Assembly (NCBI GenBank): GCA_947428835.1
Contig: CANENE010000013.1
Coordinates: forward strand, 1 to 54,238
DNA from: an uncultured bacterium
GTDB taxonomy: Bacteria; Cyanobacteriota; Vampirovibrionia; Gastranaerophilales; Gastranaerophilaceae
Direction of reading: 5' to 3'
Length of the DNA: 54,238 bases
The translations under genes and the position numbers were made by a program. Of this stretch, positions 8,968 to 18,290 are shown one piece after another; the stretch's first letter is position 1; every line of letters starts with the position of its first letter. Below the pieces are notes generated by a model that saw nothing but the letters and a program-made list of their open reading frames with translations, was not told the origin of the DNA and did not search any database.

Positions 8968-11421
8968 TTATTGCAAATCCACGCTCAATGTAACCGTTGA
9001 ATTTTTAACCGTAAAACCGAGACTTGGAGGCTTAATGTATTTCAGGGTATCTTTAACAACTTTTAAAACGGTTTGATCAATTGTTGTTGAGCCTGAAGTT
9101 TTTATAATATTTATCCCTACTACATCTCCCGTTGGTGCAATTTTAATATCTAATTGCACAGCCTTGCTTATCGGAATATCATTTACAAGCAAAAGCTCAT
9201 TTTGAAGATTTAATTTTATATTTTTACCTATCAGCTGCAAAAAGTTTTTAAATTCAGGCTTTTTGACAAGCGCTTCAGACGCCTCCCAAGAAATCTTTGA
9301 AACAGCAGGAGTATAAGATTTTTCAGGAAGCTTAGGCTGTTTTATCATAAAATCTTCTATTGCATTTTTAGGAGGTGCATCCATCGGCATACCATTATTA
9401 TATGCATCTGCCTGTGCTTGATAACCGTCTTCAAATAATTCGGGCCGGGTGTTTTCAACTTCATTTTTATTTGCAGTTATATGACTTACTCCTTGAAGCG
9501 CAATAACTCCAAAAACTACAAGAGCAAGCAGCATAAATATGGAAACCAAAAGAAGCCTTTTCTTTTGAAAACTTTTTGAAGAAGAAGCCTGTTCTTCTAA
9601 AACCAGCTTTTTAGGGTCTTCAAAGATTTCTTGTATAACTTCATTTTTTGTTATTTCATTACGGCCATAGGTAGGAACAGGAGCGGGAATTTCTCTTATT
9701 TCTCTTATCTGCCTTTTTGGGCCGTTTTGACCTGTTGGCTGCTGCCTTATAGGTTCAATTTGAGGCGCATATTCATAGTATTGGTTTTGGGTTGGTGTAT
9801 CTATATAATTTTCATATCTTTGAGGCTCAAATTTGATAGGCTCAATTGTTCTTGGTTTTCTTGTCGGAGTATTTTTTCTAAGCCTGTCTTTTTTATTTCT
9901 TTGGATATTTTGCCTTGGTTGGACATTTTGTTTTTGAGCATTTTGTTCATTGTTTTGAGTAGTATTTTGAGAATTTTGTTTAGGTTTTACCTGTCCTAAA
10001 TTTTCTTCAATTGTATCTTTAATTGTTTTTTGAACAACATCTTTTATATACTTTTTAACATCTTCCTTGTCTAATTTTTGCCCTTGTCCCTCATTTTGGC
10101 TCATACTTTTTTTAAGTTCCATCTCACTCATTTTGGCAAGCATACTCAAATCATCATCTTCCTGAACAGGCGGAGGAACGTATGTCGGTTTCGGATTTTG
10201 GGCAAGTTTTTTTTGAGATTCTTTGAAAAATTCATATTCATCTTTTAAAGAAGGTATATGGCCCTGTTGTGCCATAGGAACATCGGGCAAATCTTTCAGC
10301 TCTTTATATAAAATTTCATCATCAGATAAAGTATCGCTTGAAGATGTTCTATATTGAATGCTAAAATCATCCTGGTCTTCTTGGGTATTTGAAACATTAT
10401 AATTTTCTTCAACTTGCCTGTCATAGGAAGTAAATTTGCGTTTTTTATTTTTTGATTTTGGAAAAGTTTCTATGGCATAAGCGCCATTTTCATCTTGATG
10501 ATTTTGGTGTTTGTTTTGTTCATTTTGATGATTTTGATAAAAGGAAATATCATCATATACACCATTTTTAGGGACTTCGCTTCTGTCAATTTCATCAAAA
10601 TTTTCTAAACCCTGATTAAAATTAAGGTTTGTGATGCCTTCTTCAAGTTTATTTGAGATATTTTCTTCTTGTTCAATTGCATCCATCGGGATAGGAATAG
10701 TTTTGTTTTTGTATTTTTCGACAAGATCGGGATATTTGCTTATATTGTTTGCAAGCCTTTCAAATTCAATTGTTTCATTAAGTTTTTCTCTGCACATGGG
10801 GCAGTCTATAAGATGCTTGATTAATTCCCTTTTATAAGCCAAGGGAAGTTCGTTGTCCATAAATTTTAAGAATAATTCCATACATTGAGTATGTTTAGGA
10901 GGTATCGGGCGTATGGGAGCTGCTACATTTGTCAGGCGGCGGAATTTTTCGATATCAAAGATGTCATCTAAATTCGGGTATAAAAATTTATTATCACAAG
11001 AAGAAGCAAGAACAGCTTTTTGGCTCAGAAAACCAATCATTTTGGCTTCTTTGATTTTTGAACCTATTTGGACAACAAAATAAAAATCAGGCATAATATC
11101 CATATCAACATGGATTTTTGGGATTTTAACCGTTTTTTCCTGATAAAGCGTTATGACATCTGTTCTATAGCCATTATTGTATATATCGGTGATTTTAAAT
11201 TCTTCAAAAAGAGAAGGGATTTTATAGATGCTTTTTTTGATATCAGCCCTTACGCCTTTGACTTTAAAATATCCATAGGCGCAATTAATCCCCAATATGT
11301 CAATCAGACCCCTTTTTCTAGTTTCAGGGTCAGATAACTGTTGGGCCAAAACCGTAGCATTATCAATTTGCTCGGGATTTATTTCAATAATTTCCGAATT
11401 TAGCATCTGATTTGTCGACAT
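8968..11421 (-). CDS. Membrane protein with HC2-type zinc-finger motif and C-terminal TonB-like domain
   Basis: About 817 residues. N-terminal folded region of unknown type (~1-165); then CMELFLKFMDNELP and HLIDCPMC, which match the HxxxCxxC pattern of anti-sigma-factor zinc fingers; a long Gln/Asn/Lys-rich disordered stretch; one membrane segment (LLLVSIFMLLALVVFGVIAL, about 630-650); and a final ~85 residues like a TonB C-terminal domain (IKIAPTGDVVGINIIKTSG, ending in a short beta-strand). The layout predicts a cytoplasmic N-terminus and periplasmic C-terminus. I prefer the ATG at 11421: GAAGGA (11435-11440) lies 5' of it and a -10-like TATAAT at 11443-11448 overlaps any longer TTG start at 11442. 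Whether it transduces energy or senses stress is unknown. Confidence 0.65.
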   Translation of the reverse strand: MSTNQMLNSEIIEINPEQIDNATVLAQQLSDPETRKRGLIDILGINCAYGYFKVKGVRADIKKSIYKIPSLFEEFKITDIYNNGYRTDVITLYQEKTVKIPKIHVDMDIMPDFYFVVQIGSKIKEAKMIGFLSQKAVLASSCDNKFLYPNLDDIFDIEKFRRLTNVAAPIRPIPPKHTQCMELFLKFMDNELPLAYKRELIKHLIDCPMCREKLNETIEFERLANNISKYPDLVEKYKNKTIPIPMDAIEQEENISNKLEEGITNLNFNQGLENFDEIDRSEVPKNGVYDDISFYQNHQNEQNKHQNHQDENGAYAIETFPKSKNKKRKFTSYDRQVEENYNVSNTQEDQDDFSIQYRTSSSDTLSDDEILYKELKDLPDVPMAQQGHIPSLKDEYEFFKESQKKLAQNPKPTYVPPPVQEDDDLSMLAKMSEMELKKSMSQNEGQGQKLDKEDVKKYIKDVVQKTIKDTIEENLGQVKPKQNSQNTTQNNEQNAQKQNVQPRQNIQRNKKDRLRKNTPTRKPRTIEPIKFEPQRYENYIDTPTQNQYYEYAPQIEPIRQQPTGQNGPKRQIREIREIPAPVPTYGRNEITKNEVIQEIFEDPKKLVLEEQASSSKSFQKKRLLLVSIFMLLALVVFGVIALQGVSHITANKNEVENTRPELFEDGYQAQADAYNNGMPMDAPPKNAIEDFMIKQPKLPEKSYTPAVSKISWEASEALVKKPEFKNFLQLIGKNIKLNLQNELLLVNDIPISKAVQLDIKIAPTGDVVGINIIKTSGSTTIDQTVLKVVKDTLKYIKPPSLGFTVKNSTVTLSVDLQ

Positions 11422-11442
11422 CAACCTAATACTATCCTTCAA

Positions 11443-11448
11443 TTATAA
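11443..11448 (-). promoter_or_regulatory. Putative -10 element for the zinc-finger/TonB-like gene
   Basis: TATAAT on the minus strand, 21 nt before the ATG at 11421, with a GAAGGA SD between. No good -35 was seen. Confidence 0.35.
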
Positions 11449-11550
11449 TGTGACATAAAAACAACTTTTTTTCAAAAAAAATCATTCTTTTAATGTATCG
11501 GGCGCATTTATACATTTAAAAAAGTTAACAAATATATTTTATTTTATTTT

Positions 11551-11566
11551 TTTATAATACAATTTA
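11551..11566 (+). promoter_or_regulatory. Putative -10 region of glyS, giving a very short leader
   Basis: TATAAT at 11553-11558 lies 12 nt before the glyS ATG, so a transcript would start about 5-7 nt before the start codon. The 16-nt context matches 2148-2163 exactly. No SD is present. Confidence 0.55.
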
Positions 11567-11570
11567 GTTT

Positions 11571-13631
11571 ATGAAGAAAGATTTTTTATTAGAAATATTG
11601 GTGCAGGAATTACCCTATAAATTCATTCCAAGCGCAATTAAACAACTGGAAGACGCATTTAAAAAACTGTTCGATGAATTTCATCTTGAATACGATGAAA
11701 TTGAAATCTGCGCAACACCAAGAAGACTTGCTGTTTTAGCATATAATTTAAACGACAGTGAACAAACAATCACAAAAGATATAAAAGGGCCGATTTTATC
11801 AATAGCAAAAGATGAAAATGGTAACTACAGCCCTGCAGCAATTGGTTTTGCAAAGAAAAATAATGTCGATGTTTCAAGCCTTTTTGAAAAAGACAATTAT
11901 ATTTATGCTCACGTCGAAATAAAAGGCAAGAGCATTTTTGATATTTTAAAAGAAAATGTCGAAAGCATTATTCTGAAGCTGCAAGGCCCTCATTTTATGC
12001 GCTGGGGCTACAATAGTGAAAAATTTTCAAGACCGATTGAAAATGTTGTTGCAATGTTTGGAGATAAAATTGTTGATTTAACTGTTCTTGATAAAAAATC
12101 TACAAACAAAACAATCGGACACAGATTTGCCCCAAATAAAGAACTTGTTATAGATGATGCCAAAAATTATATAGATATTCTTAAAACAGGAAAAGTATTT
12201 GTACGCCAGGATACAAGAAAAGCAATGATTGTCACTCAATGCTTGGGATGTGCCCAGAAAGAAGATTTGGAATTTGATTCAAATAAAAATTTAGATGAAC
12301 TTTTAGAAGAAATTACATATATCACAGAATGGCCTGTTGCAGTTATGTGCGAATTTGATAAAAAATATCTTCAAATTCCATCAATTGTCACAACTACGGT
12401 TATGACCTGCCATCAAAGATACATACCTTTATTTGATAGCGAAGGAAAGCTTTCAAATAAATTTATCACAATGGCAAATTATGTAGGCGACGATTTTTCA
12501 AACATAAAAGCAGGCAACCAAAGAGTAATCTGCGCCCGCCTTGAAGATGGTGTATTTTTCTTTGAAGAAGATACAAAAACAAAATTAATCGATAAATTAG
12601 ACCATCTTAAAGGAATGACTTTCCAAAAAGGCTTTGGTTCGTTATTTGATAAGACTCAAAGAATAATAAATTTAGCTGACCATATTGCTCAAAGCCTTAA
12701 TATTCAAGATAAAACAGACCTTCTAAGGGCTGCGAAATTATCTAAATGCGATTTAGCAACAAAACTTGTTTTTGAATTTACCGAGCTTCAAGGCTTTATC
12801 GGTCAAAATTATGCCTCAATTGGTGGCGAAAAAGAAAATGTTGCGCGCGCAATATCAGAGCACTATTTTCCTTTGAATGCATCATCCGAGCTTCCAAGCG
12901 ATATCATAGGCCAAATTATTTCAATAGCGGATAAAATCGATACTATATGCGCTTTGTTTATTTCAACAAAAGACAATAAAAAGAAACGCCCGACAGGTTC
13001 CAACGACCCATTAGGAGCAAGAAGAGCGGCTATCGGAATATTAAGAATAATTCTTGAATATAACTTAAATATTGATTTAAAAGAGCTTATTCAATACAGC
13101 ATAGATTTGATTTCAAAAGAATTTAATATAGAAAAAGATGAATCTGTTTTAAAAGACATTGAAGAATTTTTCATTTCAAGATTAATCTTTATGTTTGATA
13201 AAGAAATTGCAATTGATACCATAAAGGCAATTGCTAAAATCTACAATCCTGTCTTGAATTTGAGTGATTTTGTAAACAAAGCAAAAACAATTGAACAAAT
13301 CAAAAACGAAAGCGATTTCAATAATATTAAAGAATCAGCTGTAAGAATCAAAAGAATTTTAAAAGATTATAATAATACAAATGTTGATTCTAATTTATTT
13401 GTTGTCGAAGAAGAAAAGGAACTGTTTAAGGCACTTTCAAATTTAAAATGTGAAAATGACTATAGAGCACTGATTTCTTCTTTAGATAGCTTAATTGCTC
13501 CTTGTCAGAAGTTTTTTGAAAATGTTCTTGTCATGGATGAAAATGAAAAAATCAAAAATAACAGATTGTCGCTTTTGGCATTGTTGAATGAAAAATTTGA
13601 ACAAGTTTTGGATTTTAGTGAATTACAATAA
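11571..13631 (+). CDS. glyS: Glycine--tRNA ligase beta subunit
   Basis: Beta subunit of the bacterial alpha2beta2 glycyl-tRNA synthetase; it binds tRNA-Gly while the alpha subunit (GlyQ) activates glycine. The 686-residue length is normal. Evidence: the N-terminal LLEILVQELP, CATPRRLAVL, the FMRWG motif, MTCHQRYIPL, TFQKGFGSLFDKT, TGSNDPLGARRAAIGILRI, and a C-terminal DALR-like anticodon-binding region. glyQ is not in this window. The start lacks an SD and sits just after a -10 element. nusB follows after 11 nt, so glyS probably leads a glyS-nusB-ftsY-comEC transcript. Confidence 0.96.
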   Translation: MKKDFLLEILVQELPYKFIPSAIKQLEDAFKKLFDEFHLEYDEIEICATPRRLAVLAYNLNDSEQTITKDIKGPILSIAKDENGNYSPAAIGFAKKNNVDVSSLFEKDNYIYAHVEIKGKSIFDILKENVESIILKLQGPHFMRWGYNSEKFSRPIENVVAMFGDKIVDLTVLDKKSTNKTIGHRFAPNKELVIDDAKNYIDILKTGKVFVRQDTRKAMIVTQCLGCAQKEDLEFDSNKNLDELLEEITYITEWPVAVMCEFDKKYLQIPSIVTTTVMTCHQRYIPLFDSEGKLSNKFITMANYVGDDFSNIKAGNQRVICARLEDGVFFFEEDTKTKLIDKLDHLKGMTFQKGFGSLFDKTQRIINLADHIAQSLNIQDKTDLLRAAKLSKCDLATKLVFEFTELQGFIGQNYASIGGEKENVARAISEHYFPLNASSELPSDIIGQIISIADKIDTICALFISTKDNKKKRPTGSNDPLGARRAAIGILRIILEYNLNIDLKELIQYSIDLISKEFNIEKDESVLKDIEEFFISRLIFMFDKEIAIDTIKAIAKIYNPVLNLSDFVNKAKTIEQIKNESDFNNIKESAVRIKRILKDYNNTNVDSNLFVVEEEKELFKALSNLKCENDYRALISSLDSLIAPCQKFFENVLVMDENEKIKNNRLSLLALLNEKFEQVLDFSELQ

Positions 13632-13642
13632 AGGAATATAAA

Positions 13643-14296
13643 ATGCAAGCAAGAAGAGCAAGTAGAGAACTGGCTTTAATATTATTTTCGCAATTTGATA
13701 AAAATATAGAAAAATATAAAAATGAAGATTTTTGTTCAATCATTTTAAAATCAGTAAGAACATTAATTTCATCTTCAAGCGAAGAAATTGCGCTATGCAC
13801 AAGCCAGCTTCAAGAGATGAAAGATAAAATAATTGAATACGAAAACAACCATGAAGATAACCTTTCAAGACCAATTGAAGCTGAAAACATTCCGGTTCCT
13901 GTGGTTTTAAGTTCTGATATAGAAGCAAACATTGATACAATGATGAGCACACTTGATAAAACTCTAAGCGCTCTTGATATTGCAGAATTGTGCACCTTAT
14001 CAAATAAAGACGAAGTCAAAGACTATACAATTCAAATCTGCGACAGCTTCCATCAAAATAAAGAAAAAATTGATTCTATGATTAAAGAATTCGCTTTTGG
14101 CTGGGATATAGACAGACTCTTTAAAATAGATAAAGATGTTTTAAGAATTGCAATTGTTGAACTTGTATTTATCAAAGATGCTCCTCATAAAGTAATCATT
14201 GATGAAGCACTGGAACTTGCAAAAAAATACTCAACAGATGATTCTCCATCTTTTATAAATGGAATCTTAGCCAGAGTTGTTGAAAAATATGTCTAA
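13643..14296 (+). CDS. nusB: Transcription antitermination factor NusB
   Basis: An all-helical RNA-binding factor that with NusE (S10) binds boxA and prevents premature termination in rRNA operons. The N-terminal ARRASRELALILFSQFD and the C-terminal block (DIDRLFKIDKDVLRIAIVEL, then HKVIIDEALELAKKYS and FINGILARVVEKY) are typical. At 217 residues it is longer than the usual ~140, because an extra, mostly helical and charged stretch sits between about residues 40 and 115. SD AAAGGA precedes the ATG. Its stop is overlapped by the ftsY start. Confidence 0.92.
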   Translation: MQARRASRELALILFSQFDKNIEKYKNEDFCSIILKSVRTLISSSSEEIALCTSQLQEMKDKIIEYENNHEDNLSRPIEAENIPVPVVLSSDIEANIDTMMSTLDKTLSALDIAELCTLSNKDEVKDYTIQICDSFHQNKEKIDSMIKEFAFGWDIDRLFKIDKDVLRIAIVELVFIKDAPHKVIIDEALELAKKYSTDDSPSFINGILARVVEKYV

Positions 14297-15149
14297 GTTT
14301 TTATCTTTTGTAAATAATATAGTTTCTATTGTTTCATCCGATATTCCGACAGATGAAGAAATTGAAGATATTGAAGCAATGCTTATAAAATCTGACCTTG
14401 GGGTAGATTTAGCAATAGAATTAAGCGAAAAGATCAAAAAAGACAAAATTAAAACAAAAGACCTAAAGCCCTTTTTAAAAGATGAATTTGAAAAAATTCT
14501 TGATAATGCAGGGGATTTTAATCTAAAATTCGACAAAAACAAAATAAATGTATTTTTTGTAGTTGGAGTTAATGGCGCAGGCAAAACCACTCTTATTGGA
14601 AAACTTGCAAACAAATTCAAAAAAGAAGGAAACAAAGTTCTTCTTGTTGCAGGTGACACCTTTAGAGCGGCAGCTGAAGAGCAGCTTGAAATTTGGTCTA
14701 AAAGAGCAGATGTTGATATCTTAAGACAAGATAAAGCCCAAAGTGCCGCACTTGCTTTTAAAGGAATGGATTTGGCAAAAGAAAAGGGATACAACGTCGT
14801 CATTATAGATAGCGCAGGAAGGCTTCAAAACAAGTATAATCTTATTGAAGAATTAAAAAAGATAAAAGGCGTTATAGATAAAAAACTTGAAGACAACAAT
14901 CTTGAAACAATCCTTATAATAGATGGCTCGCAGGGACAAAACGCTCTTAATCAGGCGCAGATTTTTAATGAAGCTACAAATGTTTCTTCTATTGCTGTAA
15001 CTAAGCTTGACGGAAGCTATAGAGGGGGTATCATTATTTCTATTGCAAAAGAGCTCAATATCCCAACTAAGCTCGTTTCAGTCGGGGAAGGTATCGAAGA
15101 TATCAAAGAATTTAGGAAAGACGAATTTATAAATGCACTTTTTGAATAG
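14289..15149 (+). CDS. ftsY: Signal recognition particle receptor FtsY
   Basis: SRP-type GTPase that docks ribosome-nascent chain complexes at the inner membrane. NG domain motifs in order (from the ATG at 14289): P-loop GVNGAGKTT (93-101), DTFRAAA (123-129), DSAGRL (174-179; usually DTAGRL) and TKLDGS (238-243). It has no acidic A domain, as in many non-enteric FtsYs. I choose the ATG at 14289, which overlaps the nusB stop by 8 nt; an in-frame TTG at 14277 has no better support. Its 3' end overlaps comEC by 17 nt. Confidence 0.95.
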   Translation: MSKFLSFVNNIVSIVSSDIPTDEEIEDIEAMLIKSDLGVDLAIELSEKIKKDKIKTKDLKPFLKDEFEKILDNAGDFNLKFDKNKINVFFVVGVNGAGKTTLIGKLANKFKKEGNKVLLVAGDTFRAAAEEQLEIWSKRADVDILRQDKAQSAALAFKGMDLAKEKGYNVVIIDSAGRLQNKYNLIEELKKIKGVIDKKLEDNNLETILIIDGSQGQNALNQAQIFNEATNVSSIAVTKLDGSYRGGIIISIAKELNIPTKLVSVGEGIEDIKEFRKDEFINALFE

Positions 15150-17700
15150 CTTAAATACTGATTTAAAAGAGAATTTAAGAACAAAGTATTTTATAATTTT
15201 GATTACAACTTTCTATATCTTTGGACTTTGGGCAGTTTTTGGTGAACATGTGATAGGTTTTAGCATTAGCGCCTTTATAATCTCCGGCATATTTGCGCTT
15301 TTGTTTGATTTTGGCTTTAAAAGAACATTGCTTCTTTTTCTTATTTTCATCCTTGGCATACTAAGAGCCGATAAAACCTATGATTTTGAAGATTATCTAG
15401 AAGATATAAGCGCTAAAAACGTAACTGTCGTTGGCAAAGTTATTTCAAGCAAAAATATTTCAAACACAAACAACAAAATTAAATTTTATTTAGATATAGA
15501 AAAAGCAATAATTTACAACAAAACACTTGAAAATCTCAAATCCAAAATCCTTGTAGTATCCGATATTAAAGATAATGAATTTGATAATTTAACAATCGGA
15601 GACAAAATCGAAATCAAAGGAAACTTGAAACCTCCAAAAGAAAGCACAAACCCCTATCAATTCAACTACAAAAGATATCTTTTATTCAATGATTGCAAAA
15701 ATATATTATATGGAAGGTCAAGCACTTTCAAAATAGTTGAAAACCCTGATATCAAAAGCGATTTGTGGTATTTTATTTTAAACAAATTTGAATTTACAAG
15801 AAACAAAATTTTAAAAGAACATTCTAAAAATATCAAATCGCCCCACCTTGAAATACTTGGCGGTATCGTCTTTGGTAATGAAACAATTAATCCCGATGAA
15901 AAAATTAAAGAAAATTTTAAAAATTCAGGGCTTTTGCATCTTTTGGCTGCAAGCGGTTTAAACGTTGCTTTGATATATGGTATATGGTGGCAGATTGCAA
16001 TGATGGTTAGAATTCCATTTCATATCTCAATTTTCATTGGTGCAATTTTTGTAATTTTATACACATTTATGACAGGTTTTCCTCCTTCAATTTTAAGAGC
16101 ATCCATTATGATTTTGTTTGTTCTTTTTGGAAAACTCATAAATAGAGATGCAAATAGCGTTTCTTTGGTTTTCTTTGTCGGATTTTTGATTTTGCTCTTT
16201 AATCCCAAAATGCTCTATGACGTGGGCTTTCAATTATCTTTTATGGTAACTATCGGTTTAGTTGTCTGTGTTGGAACAATCATAGAAAAATTTGAAAACA
16301 AAGAAAAAGCATTCAAGGAAAAGTATGCAAAATATCCAAAATTTAAAAGATACATTATTTATCTTTTTTCTCCGATAAATCTTACGGGTATCGTACTTGT
16401 TCCTTTGGTTGCACAATTGTGGGTAATTCCTTTACAGATGCATTATTTTAATAACCTTGCACCTTTAAGCGTGCTTGCTAATATCGCAGTTGTACCATTT
16501 ATCGGGATATTGAGTTTCATTGGTTTTGCAAGCTCCATTATAGCTTTAATTCCAATATTAAATACATTTGTAGTTGGTATCTTCGATTTCATTGCAAATC
16601 CGCTATTGGCTCTGCTTATCAAAATCAGCGCGATATTTTCTTCTTTTAAATATTCTCTCATTTCAACTGCATCTATAAATATTTTTCAGATGTTTGGTTT
16701 TTGGGCAATAATTTTAATTCTTACATTAAATATCAAAAACGATTTCAAAAACAAAAAGCACCTTATCACTCTTGTTATACTTATTATTATATTTTCTCTA
16801 AGCTTTATAAAAACAGACTGCTTCAACAAAAATCTTGAAATAGTTATGTTTGATGTTTATAATGCTGATTGTTTTTTGATTAAAACTCCAAAAAACAAAT
16901 ATATTATGATAGATACCGCAAAATCAAATTTCAAGGGTATGTCCAATGCAAAAGCCATAATTATCCCCTATATCAAAAATCATAAAATCAAAAATCTAGA
17001 GCTTCTTATTATTACTCATTTTGATATCGACCACGCAGGAGGCACAATTGATATTTTAAATTCTACAAAAGCAAAAACAATCATTTTACAAAAAGAAAAT
17101 GATCAAAGTGCTGTTTCTACTCAAATTAAAGAATATTTAAACAAAAACAATCTAAAATACAAAATCGCTCAAAATAATGAAACTATCTACAAAGAAGACA
17201 ATTTAACGGTCAAAACTTTTAAAAGCAATATTGATGACGACAACGAAAATTCAATTGTAACTTTAATTACATATAAAAATAAGAATTATCTTTTTATGGC
17301 AGATACGGGTGTTTTAGGATACAACCAAATCAAAAATTATCTGAATGTTGATAAAATTGATATTTTAAAAATCGGCCACCATGGCGCAAGAAATGTCTTA
17401 AACGAAAATATGATAAATAGCTTAAAGCCTGATTATGCCCTAATTTCAGCAGGCGAAAATTCATACAATCATCCGCATTTTGAAACAACAAACCTTTTAG
17501 ATAAATATCTGATTGAAACACTTATAACAAAATACTATGGTTTTGTAAAAATTGTTGTTGATAACGATAGCAATAAAGATTTCTTCCGTTTTGAAAAAGG
17601 AAAATTAAATAAAATTGATTTTTCTAAAACCAATGACAATTCTTTATTTGAAACAAAATGGTTCAATGACTTTCAAAAATCATTGCAAACGAACAGATAA
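15133..17700 (+). CDS. comEC: ComEC/Rec2-type DNA internalisation protein
   Basis: Inner-membrane channel for single-stranded DNA uptake in natural transformation. The 855 residues show an N-terminal membrane/OB-like part, a competence domain with the LLAASGLNVALIYG motif and many hydrophobic segments (~240-560), and a C-terminal metallo-beta-lactamase domain with THFDIDHAGG (HxDxDH at 629-634) and GHHGARN. The zinc-ligand residues look intact, so nuclease function is plausible. The ATG lies inside ftsY (17-nt overlap), implying coupling. The 3' end overlaps the convergent methyltransferase gene by 21 bp. Together with the prepilin-like gene at 21814 it hints at DNA uptake, but no comEA or pilus motor gene is here. 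Confidence 0.93.
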   Translation: MHFLNSLNTDLKENLRTKYFIILITTFYIFGLWAVFGEHVIGFSISAFIISGIFALLFDFGFKRTLLLFLIFILGILRADKTYDFEDYLEDISAKNVTVVGKVISSKNISNTNNKIKFYLDIEKAIIYNKTLENLKSKILVVSDIKDNEFDNLTIGDKIEIKGNLKPPKESTNPYQFNYKRYLLFNDCKNILYGRSSTFKIVENPDIKSDLWYFILNKFEFTRNKILKEHSKNIKSPHLEILGGIVFGNETINPDEKIKENFKNSGLLHLLAASGLNVALIYGIWWQIAMMVRIPFHISIFIGAIFVILYTFMTGFPPSILRASIMILFVLFGKLINRDANSVSLVFFVGFLILLFNPKMLYDVGFQLSFMVTIGLVVCVGTIIEKFENKEKAFKEKYAKYPKFKRYIIYLFSPINLTGIVLVPLVAQLWVIPLQMHYFNNLAPLSVLANIAVVPFIGILSFIGFASSIIALIPILNTFVVGIFDFIANPLLALLIKISAIFSSFKYSLISTASINIFQMFGFWAIILILTLNIKNDFKNKKHLITLVILIIIFSLSFIKTDCFNKNLEIVMFDVYNADCFLIKTPKNKYIMIDTAKSNFKGMSNAKAIIIPYIKNHKIKNLELLIITHFDIDHAGGTIDILNSTKAKTIILQKENDQSAVSTQIKEYLNKNNLKYKIAQNNETIYKEDNLTVKTFKSNIDDDNENSIVTLITYKNKNYLFMADTGVLGYNQIKNYLNVDKIDILKIGHHGARNVLNENMINSLKPDYALISAGENSYNHPHFETTNLLDKYLIETLITKYYGFVKIVVDNDSNKDFFRFEKGKLNKIDFSKTNDNSLFETKWFNDFQKSLQTNR

Positions 17701-18288
17701 CATCATGCCTGCTCCTAAATCCAAAATTTGAGAAGTGTAGTCGTCTCTATTAAAAAGATTTTCTACATAAGGAGTGACCTTTTCATAATGCGTTAAGATA
17801 TTATCAGCTAAAATCACTCCGTCTGGTGCAAGAATTTTATCAACAAGTTCAAAATATTTGATATATTCTTTTTTATTTGCATCAATAAAAACAAAATCAA
17901 AAGACTGCTTTTTGCCTTTTTGAATTTCATCATACAAATCTTCAAGCGCAATAATTGCCTGTCCTATTCTGCAATCAGGCTTAGAATCAGGAAAAAGAGA
18001 TGTAAAATAATTTCTTGCCGCGCTTTGTCTTTTTTCCCAAAATTCAATTGTTGTAAAATTTCCTTTTGTAATTTCAAGAGCCTTCAATATCCAAAGTCCG
18101 CTATAGCCATTTGATGTGCCGATTTCAAGAACATTTTTTGCCTGCTTCATTATAATTAGTGAATATAAAAAATTAGCGCAATTTCTATCTAAGTTCCAAA
18201 AGTCTTTTTGGGTTGTTTCAAGCTCTTTTAAGACATCTTCAAGGCCTGTATCGAATTTTGTTGTTGTTTTAATATCTAAAACCTGCAT
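17680..18288 (-). CDS. SAM-dependent O-methyltransferase (caffeoyl-CoA OMT-like family)
   Basis: A 202-residue class I methyltransferase of the O-methyltransferase family 3 type. The SAM-binding motif is VLEIGTSNGYSG (about 53-64), followed by the acidic strand ending FTTIEFWE, then FDFVFIDANKKEY (metal/SAM-site Asp) and GVILADNIL, which matches the family's DN motif. The natural substrate cannot be read from the sequence. It is the last gene of the grpE-dnaJ-propeller group (2-nt gap upstream) and overlaps comEC tail to tail. Confidence 0.88.
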   Translation of the reverse strand: MQVLDIKTTTKFDTGLEDVLKELETTQKDFWNLDRNCANFLYSLIIMKQAKNVLEIGTSNGYSGLWILKALEITKGNFTTIEFWEKRQSAARNYFTSLFPDSKPDCRIGQAIIALEDLYDEIQKGKKQSFDFVFIDANKKEYIKYFELVDKILAPDGVILADNILTHYEKVTPYVENLFNRDDYTSQILDLGAGMMLSVRLQ

Positions 18289-18290
18289 TT

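Noticed and set aside
11443-11570. T-box leader before glyS
   Set aside because: Only ~12 nt between -10 and ATG; no T-box sequence.
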